Assembly: GCA_018882965.1 (NCBI GenBank)
Contig: VEQY01000014.1
Coordinates: 1 to 64,000, forward strand
Length of the DNA: 64,000 bases
From: Mycobacterium sp.
GTDB taxonomy: Bacteria; Actinomycetota; Actinomycetes; Mycobacteriales; Mycobacteriaceae
Direction of reading: 5' to 3'
Each line of letters starts with the position of its first letter. Within the stretch, counting starts at the first letter, position 1. Shown piece by piece: positions 31,445 to 41,012 of this stretch. The notes beneath the pieces were generated by a model, which was not told where the DNA came from, did no database searches, and worked only from the letters and a program-made list of their open reading frames with translations. The position numbers and the translations under genes were made by a program.

Positions 31445-32578
31445 GTGCCCGGTCTCAACGGAAGGGCCGCGGTTCGGCTGGCGGCCGGGACCGCCTCGCT
31501 GGCCGCCGGCGGATGGGTGCTGCAGGCGTTGCGGGACACCCCCGCGGCGCTGGGCGCGAACCCGGCTGCGATCCGGGCGGCCGTCGAGGGGTCACCGAAC
31601 TATCGCGACGGGGTGTTCCACAACCTCGAACCGGCGTCGGCCCTGCGGCTGGACACCGAGGAGAACCGGCTGATCCTCTTCGAGATCTTCTCCAGCCGCA
31701 GCCGGAGCCTGCCCGGTGCCGAGATCCCGATGGCCGACGTCGCCGAGGACTCCGGCGCGGCTCCGCTGTCGGCGACCTGGCTGGGGCACGCCACCGCGCT
31801 GGTCGAGGTCGACGGTTACCGGATCCTCACCGATCCGGTGTGGAGTGAGCGGTGCTCACCCGCACGCTCGATCGGCCCCCGAAGGCTGCACCCGCCGCCG
31901 CTGCCGGTGGAATCGCTGCCGGCGCTGGATGCCGTCGTCATCAGCCACGACCATCACGACCACCTCGACATGCCCAGCGTGCAGAACCTGGCGCGCACCC
32001 AGCGGGCGCTGTTCGTCACCCCGCTGGGGGTGGGAGCCCACCTGCGCGCGTGGGGCGTCCCGGCGAGCCGGATCGTCGAACTGGACTGGCACGCCAGCAC
32101 CGAGATCGGCGAGCTGACCCTGACCTGTACCCCGGCCCGGCACTACTCGGGCCGGTTCCTCTCCCGCAACAACACGCTGTGGGCGTCGTGGGTCATCCGC
32201 GGTCCGCGCCATCGCGCCTACTTCGGCGGCGACAGTGGCTACACGGGAACCTTCGCCGACATCGGAGCCGCACACGGTCCGTTCGGTCTGACCCTGCTGC
32301 CGATCGGGGCCTACAACAAGGCCTGGCCGGACATCCACATGAATCCGGAGGAAGCGGTGCAATCGCACATCGACCTCAACGGTGACACCAGCGGCGTGCT
32401 GGTGCCGATCCACTGGTGCACCTTCCGTCTGGCGCCGCACCCGTGGGCCGAACCGGCCGACCGCTTGGTCGCCGCCGCTGCCGACGCCGGGGTGGAGGTG
32501 GCGGTGCCCAGGCCCGGTGGGCGTGTGATTCCCGGGGAGAAATCCGGTGCGGGTGAGGACCCCTGGTGGCGGCTGTGA
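31445..32578 (+). CDS. Metallo-beta-lactamase-fold hydrolase (Rv0906-like)
   Basis: A 377-residue protein of the NAPE-PLD/UlaG-like metallo-beta-lactamase group. It has an N-terminal hydrophobic segment (about residues 8-27), 'TWLGHATALVEVDG', the metal-binding 'ISHDHHDHLD', a later His in 'TCTPARHYSGR', Asp in 'YFGGDSGYT' and a final His in 'VPIHWCTF'. It probably hydrolyses a phosphodiester or phospholipid at the membrane; the substrate is unknown. The GTG start is three bases after echA6; its stop overlaps the next gene (GTGA). Confidence 0.88.
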   Translation: MPGLNGRAAVRLAAGTASLAAGGWVLQALRDTPAALGANPAAIRAAVEGSPNYRDGVFHNLEPASALRLDTEENRLILFEIFSSRSRSLPGAEIPMADVAEDSGAAPLSATWLGHATALVEVDGYRILTDPVWSERCSPARSIGPRRLHPPPLPVESLPALDAVVISHDHHDHLDMPSVQNLARTQRALFVTPLGVGAHLRAWGVPASRIVELDWHASTEIGELTLTCTPARHYSGRFLSRNNTLWASWVIRGPRHRAYFGGDSGYTGTFADIGAAHGPFGLTLLPIGAYNKAWPDIHMNPEEAVQSHIDLNGDTSGVLVPIHWCTFRLAPHPWAEPADRLVAAAADAGVEVAVPRPGGRVIPGEKSGAGEDPWWRL

Positions 32579-34131
32579 GGACGCCACGGCTGCTGCTGAC
32601 ACTGGTGTTGATCGTCACCCTGAGCGCGTGCGCGCCGGGGACCGCCCCGCCGCAGCCCGCCGATCAGCCGCCGCAGTTGGCCGCGGCTGTCCCGTTGCCG
32701 GACAACGCCGTGGCCAAGGCGGTGGACCGACTCGACGGCATCGCAGATCGTCTGATGACGCAGTCCGGTATCCCGGGCATGGCCGTGGCCGTGGTGCACG
32801 GCGGGAAGACTGTGTACGCCAAGGGTTTCGGTGTACGCGACACCACGACGGGGGAGAAGGTGGATCCCGACACGGTGTTCCAACTGGCCTCGCTCTCCAA
32901 GTCTCTCGCCGCAACGGTCGTTGCTCATCAGGTCTCGAGCGGCTCGATCGACTGGGACACTCCGGTCGTCGACGAACTCCCGTGGTTCGCGCTGTCGGAT
33001 CCGGCCATCACCCGGATGGTCACGATCGCGGACTTCTTCGCACATCGTTCCGGGCTTCCCGATCACGCGGGCGACGTGCTGGAGGATCTCGGCTATGACC
33101 GTCGGACCGTGTTGGAGCGCATGCGACTGCTGCCGCTCGGCCCCTTTCGGACCACGTTCGCCTACACCAATTTCGGTGTGACCGCCGCCGCCGAGGCGGT
33201 GGCGGCAGCCGCGGGCAGGTCGTGGGAGGACCTCAGCCGCGATGTGCTCTACCGGCCGCTCGGCATGGATTCGACCAGTTCGCGGTTCGCCGATTTCGCT
33301 GCGCGGACCAACAGGGCGGTGGGGCACGTCAAGGTGGGCGACTCCTATCAGCCGCGCTACACCCGCAATCCCGATGCGCAGGCACCGGCGGGCGGTGTCA
33401 GCTCGTCGGTCAACGACTTCGCCCACTGGCTGATGATGATGCTCGCCGACGGGCGCTACAACGACACCCGACTGATCGGCCCGGCGGCGTTGCTGCCCGC
33501 GCTGACCCCGCAGACGGTCTCCAGCGCGCCCGAGCAGCCCGCCGAACGCGCCGGTTTCTACGGATACGGCTTCAACATCAGCACCTCGGCGGCCGGCCGG
33601 GTGCACCTCAGCCACTCCGGGGCGTTCCTGGTCGGGGCGGCCACCACCTTCGTCATCATCCCCGACGCCGACGTGGCGATCGTCGCGCTGACCAACGCCG
33701 CCCCGACGGGCGTGCCGGAGACGCTGACGGCGCAGTTCACCGATCTGGTGGAGTTCGGCGAGATCCGCCAGGACTGGGCAGGTCTCTACCGGGAGGCGTT
33801 CGCCGAAATCGACGCACCCCTCGGCGAACTGGCCGGGAGGCAACCCCCGGCCGATCCCGCGCCGGCCCGCCCCCTGCAGGCCTATGCCGGACGCTATGCC
33901 AACGACTATTTCGGCCCGGCGGTCGTGACCGACGACGGCGGCACGCTCACCGTCGCACTGGGCGCGCGCCCGCACACCTTCGGCCTGACCCACTGGGACG
34001 GCGACGTCTTCACTTTCGCGCCCGGTTCGGAGAATGCGCCGCCCGGGAGCGTCTCGGCCGCGACATTCGGCGCCGGCACGCTGAGGCTGGAACTGTTCGA
34101 CGCCGGCAGCCTGGGAACCTTCACCCGATGA
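32575..34131 (+). CDS. Serine hydrolase/beta-lactamase-like lipoprotein (Rv0907-like)
   Basis: A 518-residue serine hydrolase of the class C beta-lactamase/penicillin-binding-protein fold. It has an N-terminal signal with lipobox 'LSAC' (Cys about residue 19). The catalytic SxxK is in 'ASLSKSLA', the YxN is in 'FAYTNFG' and the third motif is 'HSGAFLVG'. A C-terminal beta-barrel-like domain of about 100 residues follows. It could be an esterase or peptidase acting at the envelope. GTG 32575 overlaps the upstream stop; GTG 32566 is also in frame. Its stop overlaps the ctpE ATG (ATGA). Confidence 0.88.
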   Translation: MRTPRLLLTLVLIVTLSACAPGTAPPQPADQPPQLAAAVPLPDNAVAKAVDRLDGIADRLMTQSGIPGMAVAVVHGGKTVYAKGFGVRDTTTGEKVDPDTVFQLASLSKSLAATVVAHQVSSGSIDWDTPVVDELPWFALSDPAITRMVTIADFFAHRSGLPDHAGDVLEDLGYDRRTVLERMRLLPLGPFRTTFAYTNFGVTAAAEAVAAAAGRSWEDLSRDVLYRPLGMDSTSSRFADFAARTNRAVGHVKVGDSYQPRYTRNPDAQAPAGGVSSSVNDFAHWLMMMLADGRYNDTRLIGPAALLPALTPQTVSSAPEQPAERAGFYGYGFNISTSAAGRVHLSHSGAFLVGAATTFVIIPDADVAIVALTNAAPTGVPETLTAQFTDLVEFGEIRQDWAGLYREAFAEIDAPLGELAGRQPPADPAPARPLQAYAGRYANDYFGPAVVTDDGGTLTVALGARPHTFGLTHWDGDVFTFAPGSENAPPGSVSAATFGAGTLRLELFDAGSLGTFTR

Positions 34132-36518
34132 GCGTGAACATCGCCGCGGGTCTTTCCGACGCCGAGGTGGCCGCCCGGGTCGCCGACGGCAAGACCAACG
34201 ACGTGCCCACCCGCGCCTCGCGCAGCGTGGCCGACATCGTGCGGGCCAACGTGTTCACCCGCATCAACGCCATCCTCGGGGTGCTCTTCGCCATCGTGCT
34301 GGCCACCGGTTCGCTGATCAACGGCCTGTTCGGGCTGCTCATCATCGCCAACAGCGGGATCGGCATCATCCAGGAACTGCGCGCCAAGAAGACGCTGGAC
34401 AACCTGGCCATCATCGGCCAGGCCCGCCCTAGTGTGCGGCGGCAGTCCGGCACGGTCGACCTGGCGCCCAACGAGGTGGTCCTCGATGACGTCATCGAGA
34501 TCGGGCCGGGGGATCAGATCGTGGTGGACGGCGAGGTCCTCGAGGCCGGCGCGCTGGAGGTGGACGAATCGCTGCTGACCGGCGAAGCCGACCCGATCGC
34601 CAAGGCACCGGGTGACCCGGTGATGTCGGGCAGCTTCGTGGTCGCCGGAGCGGGCGCCTACCGGGCCACCAAGGTCGGCCGGGAAGCCTACGCTGCCCGT
34701 CTGGCCGAGGAGGCCAGCAAGTTCACCCTGGTCAAATCCGAACTGCGCAGCGGTATCAACAAGATCCTGCAGTTCATCACCTACCTGCTGCTGCCGACCG
34801 GGCTGCTGATCATCTACACCCAGCTGTTCCTGACCAACGTCGGCTGGCGCGAATCGGTGCTGCGGATGGTCGGCGCCCTGGTGCCGATGGTGCCCGAGGG
34901 CCTGGTGCTGATGACCTCGATCGCGTTCGCGGTCGGCGTCATCCGGCTCGGCCGGCGCAAGTGCCTGGTTCAGGAGCTGCCCGCGATCGAGGGCCTGGCC
35001 AGAGTCGACGTGGTGTGCGCGGACAAGACCGGCACCCTGACCGAGAACGGTATGCGCCTGGCGCAGCTCACCGAGTTGGGTGCATCCATCGAGTCGCCGG
35101 AGACGGTCCTGGCCGCGCTCGCCGCCGACGACACCCGGCCCAACGCCAGCATGCAGGCCATCGCCGAGGCATATCCGAACTCACCCGGGTGGCAGGCGAC
35201 AGCCACCGCGCCGTTCAAGTCAGCCACCAAATGGAGCGGGGCATCCTTTGGCGCACAGGGCAACTGGGTGATCGGAGCTCCCGACGTGCTGCTCGACCCG
35301 GACTCGCCGGTGGCCGAGCAGGCCGAGCAGATCGGTGCGCGCGGGCTTCGGGTCCTGCTGCTAGCGTCCTGCGAACACCCCGTCGACAGTCCTGTCGCGC
35401 CAGGCCGGGTGACTCCGGTTGCCCTGGTTGTCCTCGAACAGCGCATTCGCCCCGACGCCCGCGACACCCTGGAGTACTTCGCCTCCCAGAATGTGGAGAT
35501 CAAGGTGATCTCCGGGGACAACGCCGTGTCGGTGGGCGCGGTCGCCGATTCGCTCGGACTGCACGGCGAGACCCTGGACGCCCGTCGGCTGCCCGACGAG
35601 CCCGACGCTCTGGCCGAGACCATGGAGACCTGCACCACCTTCGGGCGGGTGCGCCCGGACCAGAAGCGGTCGATGGTGCACGCCCTGCAGGCGCGCGAAC
35701 ACACCGTCGCGATGACCGGCGACGGGGTCAACGACGTCCTCGCGCTCAAGGACGCCGACATCGGTGTCGCGATGGGGTCGGGCAGCCCCGCCTCGCGCGC
35801 GGTCGCCCAGATCGTGCTGCTGGACAACAAGTTCGCCACCCTGCCCTACGTCGTCGGCGAGGGCCGGCGGGTGATCGGCAACATCGAACGGGTCTCCAAC
35901 CTGTTCTTGACCAAGACCGTCTACTCGGTGCTGCTGGCTCTGGCGGTCGGACTGGCCGGCGTCGGAGCCAAGCTGCTGGGCACCGATCCGCTGCTCTATC
36001 CGTTCCAGCCGATCCACGTCACCATCGCAGCCTGGTTCACCATCGGCATACCGGCGTTCGTGCTCTCACTCGCCCCCAACAACGAGCGGGCCCGGCCGGG
36101 GTTCGTGCGACGCGTGATGACCTCCGCGCTGCCCAGCGGGGCGGTGATCGGTGCGACGACCTTCGCCTCCTACCTGATCGCTTACCGCGGCAGCGACGCC
36201 GACACCGTCCAGCAGAACCAAGCCTCCACCGCTGCGCTGATCACCTTGCTGATCGGCGCGCTGTGGGTGCTGGCCGTGGTGGCCCGGCCCTACCAGTGGT
36301 GGCGGGTCGGTCTGGTCGCGGTCTCGGCGGTGGCCTACGTGGTCATCTTCAGCCTGCCGCTGGCCCGCCGGACCTTCCTGCTCGATCCGTCCAACCCCGA
36401 GGTGACCTCGGCCGCGCTGGGGTTGGGCCTGCTGGCGGCGGTGCTGATCGAGGCGGTGTGGTGGATCCAGGGTCGTCTGCTCGGTGAACCCCGGAATTTG
36501 TGGCGCACCGGGCCGTAA
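34128..36518 (+). CDS. ctpE: P-type ATPase CtpE (calcium transporter)
   Basis: A 796-residue P-type ATPase matching M. tuberculosis CtpE, reported to take up Ca2+. It has paired N-terminal helices (about residues 45-85), the actuator '[11 protein letters not shown]', the metal-site helix '[18 protein letters not shown]', phosphorylation motif '[12 protein letters not shown]' and hinge '[23 protein letters not shown]'. About six C-terminal membrane helices follow. The ATG at 34128 overlaps the serine hydrolase stop, so it is translated with the echA6 chain. The longer frame upstream is a shadow. Confidence 0.95.
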   Translation: MSVNIAAGLSDAEVAARVADGKTNDVPTRASRSVADIVRANVFTRINAILGVLFAIVLATGSLINGLFGLLIIANSGIGIIQELRAKKTLDNLAIIGQARPSVRRQSGTVDLAPNEVVLDDVIEIGPGDQIVVDGEVLEAGALEVDESLLTGEADPIAKAPGDPVMSGSFVVAGAGAYRATKVGREAYAARLAEEASKFTLVKSELRSGINKILQFITYLLLPTGLLIIYTQLFLTNVGWRESVLRMVGALVPMVPEGLVLMTSIAFAVGVIRLGRRKCLVQELPAIEGLARVDVVCADKTGTLTENGMRLAQLTELGASIESPETVLAALAADDTRPNASMQAIAEAYPNSPGWQATATAPFKSATKWSGASFGAQGNWVIGAPDVLLDPDSPVAEQAEQIGARGLRVLLLASCEHPVDSPVAPGRVTPVALVVLEQRIRPDARDTLEYFASQNVEIKVISGDNAVSVGAVADSLGLHGETLDARRLPDEPDALAETMETCTTFGRVRPDQKRSMVHALQAREHTVAMTGDGVNDVLALKDADIGVAMGSGSPASRAVAQIVLLDNKFATLPYVVGEGRRVIGNIERVSNLFLTKTVYSVLLALAVGLAGVGAKLLGTDPLLYPFQPIHVTIAAWFTIGIPAFVLSLAPNNERARPGFVRRVMTSALPSGAVIGATTFASYLIAYRGSDADTVQQNQASTAALITLLIGALWVLAVVARPYQWWRVGLVAVSAVAYVVIFSLPLARRTFLLDPSNPEVTSAALGLGLLAAVLIEAVWWIQGRLLGEPRNLWRTGP

Positions 36519-36562
36519 GGTTCGTCGTGACCCCAACGGACCACAACAGAAAGGCCCCGACG

Positions 36563-36775
36563 ATGTCGTTTATCGACAAGGCCAAGGAAACCATCAGCGA
36601 GAACATCGACAAGGTCGAGGCGGCGATCGACAAGGCCGGCGACCTCATCGACGAGAAGACCGGCGGCAAGTTGTCCGAGGCGGTCGACAAGGTTCAGGAC
36701 GCCGCCCACTCCGCGGTCGACAAGGTCCAGGGTGCGGCGAACACCGCCGCGGACAAGGTTGACCCCCCGCAGTAG
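36563..36775 (+). CDS. Rv0909-type small helical protein (proposed antitoxin)
   Basis: A 70-residue, highly charged, all-helical protein of the family named after M. tuberculosis Rv0909/MT0933, proposed to be an antitoxin. The sequence contains repeated 11-residue elements (AVDKVQDAAHS, AVDKVQGAANT, AADKV), giving an amphipathic helix with no hydrophobic core, much like LEA or CsbD-type stress proteins. ATG 36563 is preceded by AGAAAGG. It ends two bases before the SRPBCC partner gene. Toxin-antitoxin function here is assumed from the family. Confidence 0.85.
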   Translation: MSFIDKAKETISENIDKVEAAIDKAGDLIDEKTGGKLSEAVDKVQDAAHSAVDKVQGAANTAADKVDPPQ

Positions 36776-36777
36776 CC

Positions 36778-37224
36778 GTGGCGAAAGTCTCGGTATCGGT
36801 CGACGTTCCGCTACCACCCGAACAGGCATGGCAGCACGCCTCCGACCTTTCCCGGTACAAGGAGTGGCTGACCATCCACCGGGTGTGGCGCTCGGTGCTT
36901 CCCGAAAACCTGGACAAGGGCACCGTGGTGGAGTCCATCGTCGAGGTCAAGGGCATGCCCAGCCGGATCAGATGGACCATCGTGCACTTCAAGGCACCCG
37001 AGGCGATGACCCTTGACGGCGTGGGGGTCGGGGGAGTGAAGGTCAAGCTGGTCGGAAAGGTCCGGCCGGCGAAGGACGATCCATCGGGGTCGGTCGTCTC
37101 GATGGACGTCCACCTCGGTGGGCCCGCACTGTTCGGGCCGATCGGCATGGTGGTGGCCGCAGCGCTGCGAGGCGACATCCGGGCGTCGCTGGAACGTTTC
37201 GTGACGGTGTTCGCCGCCGAGTGA
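36778..37224 (+). CDS. SRPBCC-family protein (Rv0910-type, proposed toxin)
   Basis: A 148-residue protein with the START-like fold: 'VSVDVPLPPEQAWQHASDL' at the N-terminus, central strands and a C-terminal helix ('ALRGDIRASLERFVTVFA'). Its M. tuberculosis relative Rv0910 is listed as the toxin of the Rv0909-Rv0910 pair. No nuclease or other classic toxin motif is visible; ligand binding would fit the fold better. GTG 36778 starts two bases after the helical partner gene, so they form a two-gene operon. Confidence 0.85.
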   Translation: MAKVSVSVDVPLPPEQAWQHASDLSRYKEWLTIHRVWRSVLPENLDKGTVVESIVEVKGMPSRIRWTIVHFKAPEAMTLDGVGVGGVKVKLVGKVRPAKDDPSGSVVSMDVHLGGPALFGPIGMVVAAALRGDIRASLERFVTVFAAE

Positions 37225-37244
37225 GCCGACCGTAGACTGCCGTG

Positions 37245-38141
37245 ATGGCCAGACGCTACGAGTGTGGGGTCGACTTCGCCGCGGTCGACGCGATCGACTT
37301 CCACACCCATGTCGAGGTCGATTCCTCGGGGCACTGCGCCTATGACGCCGGGCTGGCCGAGGCCACCCGGCGCTACTTCAAGCTCGGCGCAGACGACCTG
37401 ATGCCGATCGACGAACTCGCCGAGAGCTATCGTCGGCACAACGTCGCCGCGGTGGTGTTCACCGTCGACGCGCAGACGGCCACCGGGCACCGGCCGAACT
37501 CAGTCGACGAGCTGGTGAGCGGCGCGGCGCGCAACAACGACATCCTGATCCCGTTCGGCAGCGTCGATCCGTGGACCGGGGACGCCGCGGTGCAGCGGGT
37601 GCGCGAACTGGTGGAGCGCCGCGGTGTGCGGGGGTTCAAGTTCCACCCGAGCCTGCAGGCCTTCGAACCCAACGACCGCAGGTTCTATCCGATTTACGAG
37701 GCGATCGCCGACGCGGGCGTGCCCGCGCTCTTCCACACCGGCCAGACCGGTCTGGGTTCGGACCTGCCCGGGGGATACGGGATCAAGCTGCGCTACTCCG
37801 ACCCGATGCTGCTCGACGACGTCGCCGCCGACTTCCCGGACCTGACCATCGTGATGGCCCACCCGGCGGTGCCCTGGGTGGACGCGCAGATCGCCATCGC
37901 CTCCCACAAGGCGAACTGCTACATCGACCTGTCCGGATGGGCGCCGAAATACTTTCCGCCGCAGCTGGTTCGCGCCGTCGGGCGCCACCTGCGCACGAAG
38001 GCCCTCTTCGGCACCGACCATCCCTACATCACCCTGGATCGGTGGCGCCGCGAGTTCGACGCGCTGGGCGTCAAACCCGAGGTGGTGCCGCTGATCCTCA
38101 AGGAGAACGCGCTGCGGGTGCTCGGGGTCAGCGACCGCTAG
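37245..38141 (+). CDS. Amidohydrolase (ACMSD-like metal-dependent hydrolase)
   Basis: A 298-residue TIM-barrel amidohydrolase of the amidohydrolase_2/ACMSD group. It has the metal motif 'IDFHTHVEVD' near residue 18, 'GVRGFKFHPSLQAF', a His in 'ALFHTGQTG', 'IVMAHPAVPWVD' and Asp in 'LFGTDHPY'. Members decarboxylate or hydrolyse aromatic-type acids; the substrate is unknown. ATG 37245 is used (a GTG immediately upstream adds one Met). Its TAG stop shares CTAG with the convergent channel gene. Confidence 0.88.
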   Translation: MARRYECGVDFAAVDAIDFHTHVEVDSSGHCAYDAGLAEATRRYFKLGADDLMPIDELAESYRRHNVAAVVFTVDAQTATGHRPNSVDELVSGAARNNDILIPFGSVDPWTGDAAVQRVRELVERRGVRGFKFHPSLQAFEPNDRRFYPIYEAIADAGVPALFHTGQTGLGSDLPGGYGIKLRYSDPMLLDDVAADFPDLTIVMAHPAVPWVDAQIAIASHKANCYIDLSGWAPKYFPPQLVRAVGRHLRTKALFGTDHPYITLDRWRREFDALGVKPEVVPLILKENALRVLGVSDR

Positions 38142-39847
38142 CCCGACGTCTCGCGCGCCGGCCGCACCGGTCCGGTGCGCTGTCCACGACGCAGCGTTTC
38201 CAGCAGCTCGTTGTAGGGCCCGACCAGATAGGCCGTGTCGCCGGCGCGCAGCGGGGCGTCCCCGCCGGGGTGTACCTCGGCGATCACCCCGTCGCGCTCG
38301 ACGGCGATGACCCTGGTCTGGGTGGACAGCTCGACGGCTCTCGCGCCGTCGAGCTCACTGCCGGGCTGCACCCGGACCCCGCCGACCATGAAGGAGTTCT
38401 GACCGACCGAGAAGGTGCCGAGCACTTCCAGGCCCATCGCCGCGCCGATGAACCACGGCGTCGCGAGATCGACGGTGGAGCGTACGTGCTCGAAACCGAA
38501 GCGATGCCCTACCGCCTTGCCGAGCGTGCGGTCATAGATCCGCAGCACGATCGGGCCGCGTCCCGGGTGGGCGCCCGAGCCCTCGCGGGGTCCGATCATC
38601 TCGCGCAGCACGATGCCGGTCTCGATGTTGACCATGTCGTCCTCGGTCAGCACGGCGACCGCTCGGGCGCGTACGGCGCCGGCAGCGGCCAGCGTGGTGC
38701 GCAGCGTCGCATCGCCGAGAATGACCGGAACGTTGAGCTCGGCAGCGGTCGACAGGTAGCGGCTGCCCTCGTCGCGTTCGATGGCCACCACGTCGTAGCC
38801 GGACTCCTTGAGCAGGCCCGCCACCCTGACCCCGAACGACCCGACGCCGACGATGACGAAGTGGTCGCGCAGGTGGCTGACCCGCTGACGGTTGGCCGCC
38901 TGGGAGATGCGCCGCGAGAGCAGCACGTCGGCGATGAAGGCGACCAGGATGGCGTTGGTGGCCACGCCGCTGAGCATCATCACCACCCCCCACAGCCGCA
39001 GCCAGACCGGCTGCTCGGTGAAGCTGAAGTCGCCGTAGCCGACGGTGGTCAGGGTCTCGGTGGCGAAGGACAGTGCGTCCATCAGCCCGAAACCGGAATC
39101 CTGATAGGCCAGTTTGAGGATGACGGCCGAGCCGATCAGCAGGGTCGCCGCCAGCGCCAGCGCACGGTAGAACATCGGGTTGACGTCGTCGTGGAAGGCG
39201 CGCGCGGCGTCGATGACGCGGACCGCCCACGGCCGCCGCGGCGAGGAGACAGGCGCGTCGGTGACCAGGATTCCCTGCCGGGTCAGCTCGCCGGCCTGGC
39301 CGATGACCGCTGTCCAATCGCCCTCGTAGAGCCGGTCGTCGAGCCCCGGACAGGCGATGACCTCGCCGGGCGTGGGTGAGAGATCCCCGCGGATGACCGC
39401 CACCGGCAGTACCTGCCCGTAGAGTTCGCCCACGCTGCCCGCCCGGGGGGCCGACGCACCGGACACCAGGAAGTCCAGCGACCTGACCCGGATTGTGTGC
39501 GCCGTGCGGCCCAGCAGCGCCTCGACGACCGACGGAGCGGCCAGATCGGCGACGTCGAGCACGGCTCCGGCCTCGTTGCCGTCGTTCATCGCCTGGCGCA
39601 GCACGGAGTTGGCCAGCCGCGCGACCACCCGCACGTTCGGGTTGGCGCGCCGGGCCAGCAGCGCGACTTCGAGGTTCAGGGAGTCGTCGGGGGAGACGCA
39701 GATCACCGCCTGGGCGTTCGACACTCCCGCCGCAGCCAGGTCGGCCGGCGAGCGCAGCGTCACCACGGTCAGCTCGGCGTCATTGAGCACGTCGATGATC
39801 CGTCGCGCCAGAGCATCGTCACCGCAGACGATGATGTGATCGCGCAT
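38138..39847 (-). CDS. Potassium channel/TrkA-like protein with RCK-pore-RCK layout
   Basis: A 569-residue membrane protein. Residues 1-195 form a first RCK (TrkA-N-like) domain with a degenerate nucleotide loop ('VCGDDALARRI'). Two membrane helices (about 224-248 and 283-309) flank the selectivity filter 'TVGYGDF' (268-273). A second RCK domain (about 328-470) has a canonical 'IVGVGSFGVRVA', and a TrkA-C-like domain (about 490-550) closes the protein. It should be a ligand-gated K+ channel. An RCK domain before the pore is less usual than the MthK layout. Its stop overlaps the amidohydrolase stop. Confidence 0.9.
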   Translation of the reverse strand: MRDHIIVCGDDALARRIIDVLNDAELTVVTLRSPADLAAAGVSNAQAVICVSPDDSLNLEVALLARRANPNVRVVARLANSVLRQAMNDGNEAGAVLDVADLAAPSVVEALLGRTAHTIRVRSLDFLVSGASAPRAGSVGELYGQVLPVAVIRGDLSPTPGEVIACPGLDDRLYEGDWTAVIGQAGELTRQGILVTDAPVSSPRRPWAVRVIDAARAFHDDVNPMFYRALALAATLLIGSAVILKLAYQDSGFGLMDALSFATETLTTVGYGDFSFTEQPVWLRLWGVVMMLSGVATNAILVAFIADVLLSRRISQAANRQRVSHLRDHFVIVGVGSFGVRVAGLLKESGYDVVAIERDEGSRYLSTAAELNVPVILGDATLRTTLAAAGAVRARAVAVLTEDDMVNIETGIVLREMIGPREGSGAHPGRGPIVLRIYDRTLGKAVGHRFGFEHVRSTVDLATPWFIGAAMGLEVLGTFSVGQNSFMVGGVRVQPGSELDGARAVELSTQTRVIAVERDGVIAEVHPGGDAPLRAGDTAYLVGPYNELLETLRRGQRTGPVRPARETSG

Positions 39848-39891
39848 GAGAAAACGGTACGTGGACTACCTGCCGGTTAGGGTTTTATTCC

Positions 39892-40311
39892 ATGGCACGG
39901 CTGCGTCCCGGGTGGTTGGTCGCGCTGTGGTCGGCCGCCCTGGGCGTCAGCGCCTGGCTGCCCTGGCTGACCACCTCCACCGGGGGTGGTGGACGCGCCA
40001 GCGCCATCGGCGGTGCGCTGGGCAGCATCGTGCTGCCCGCGCGGTTCGGCCCGGGGCAGCTGATCGTGCTGCTGTCCTCGGTGCTGGTCGTGCTGGGTGC
40101 GATGACCGCTCGCGGGCTGTCGCCGCGGCTCTCGGCCGTGGCCGCCCTGCTCCTTTCGGTCCTGGTGGTCATCTTGACCTGGTGGTACTACCACGCCAAC
40201 GTGCGTCCACCGGTGAGCGCCGGGTACGGGTTGTATCTGGGCGCGCTGTTCGCCGTGGCCGCCCTGATCTGCTCGGTGTGGGCGGTGCTCGCTGCGGTGC
40301 TGCGGTCCTGA
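39892..40311 (+). CDS. Four-helix membrane protein (Rv0912-like)
   Basis: A 139-residue integral membrane protein with four predicted helices (about residues 7-24, 52-72, 79-98 and 112-136) and an exterior Gly-rich loop after the first. It matches Rv0912 in size and location; the function is unknown. ATG 39892 is divergent from the channel gene by 44 bases. A lipoprotein gene follows 58 bases downstream on the same strand. Confidence 0.82.
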   Translation: MARLRPGWLVALWSAALGVSAWLPWLTTSTGGGGRASAIGGALGSIVLPARFGPGQLIVLLSSVLVVLGAMTARGLSPRLSAVAALLLSVLVVILTWWYYHANVRPPVSAGYGLYLGALFAVAALICSVWAVLAAVLRS

Positions 40312-40369
40312 GGGCCGCGGCCGGTAGGCTGTGGCGGTTTGGGAAGGCAAAGCGGAAGGGGAAGCTGAC

Positions 40370-41005
40370 GTGCGCGCAACGAGACCATCCGGGGCGGCAA
40401 GGGCCGTCGCGCTGGTGGCCGCGGCCGCACTGGCGCTGGCGGGCTGCGCCAACCAGGGCACGCCCGACGCCGGCAAGTGCGAGACGGTGTCGGCACCGCT
40501 GTCCGACGTCCCGACGCGCACCGACCAGGAACCCAAGATGCGCTTACCGGTGCCCCCGGGCTGGGAGCGCACCACCAAGAACGACAACGAGTCCATCCGT
40601 TTCGCCATCCGCAACAACACCCTCACGGCCGAGGACTTCACTCCCACCGCGGTGATCACTCTGCAGCAGGTGAGCACCAGGACCGGGAAACCCGAGAAGG
40701 TCCTCCAGGGGCAGAGCGATCAGCTCGCCGAGAAGCTGAAGCTGACGGATATGAAGGCCACGCCCACCGCGGTGTGCGGCGCGCCGGCGCTGTCAAGCTC
40801 GTACGTCGCACCCGAGGTCGCGCTCGGTCCGAAGCTGCCCAAGATCCCGCCGCGCACAGCCACCTCGCTGGCCACGGCGTACCGGGCGGGGGACACCTAC
40901 TACGTGGCGACGCTGACCGTGCAGACCACCAAGCCGGACAATCCGACCTATCAGCAGGATTCGGCGACGATCCTCAAGGGCTTCCAGCTACTGCCGCCGA
41001 AGTGA
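40370..41005 (+). CDS. Lipoprotein, LpqN-like
   Basis: A 211-residue lipoprotein. The signal peptide ends in lipobox 'LAGC' (Cys near residue 24), after which comes a domain of about 185 residues ('MRLPVPPGWERTTKN... AVCGAPALSSSYVAP... DTYYVATLTVQTTK'). This pattern is shared with the mycobacterial LpqN/LpqT family, some of which bind MmpL3 and help mycolic acid transport. The role of this member is unknown. GTG 40370 is preceded by GGAAGGGGAA. The gene ends seven bases before the convergent carotenoid oxygenase gene. Confidence 0.85.
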   Translation: MRATRPSGAARAVALVAAAALALAGCANQGTPDAGKCETVSAPLSDVPTRTDQEPKMRLPVPPGWERTTKNDNESIRFAIRNNTLTAEDFTPTAVITLQQVSTRTGKPEKVLQGQSDQLAEKLKLTDMKATPTAVCGAPALSSSYVAPEVALGPKLPKIPPRTATSLATAYRAGDTYYVATLTVQTTKPDNPTYQQDSATILKGFQLLPPK

Positions 41006-41012
41006 GACCGGC

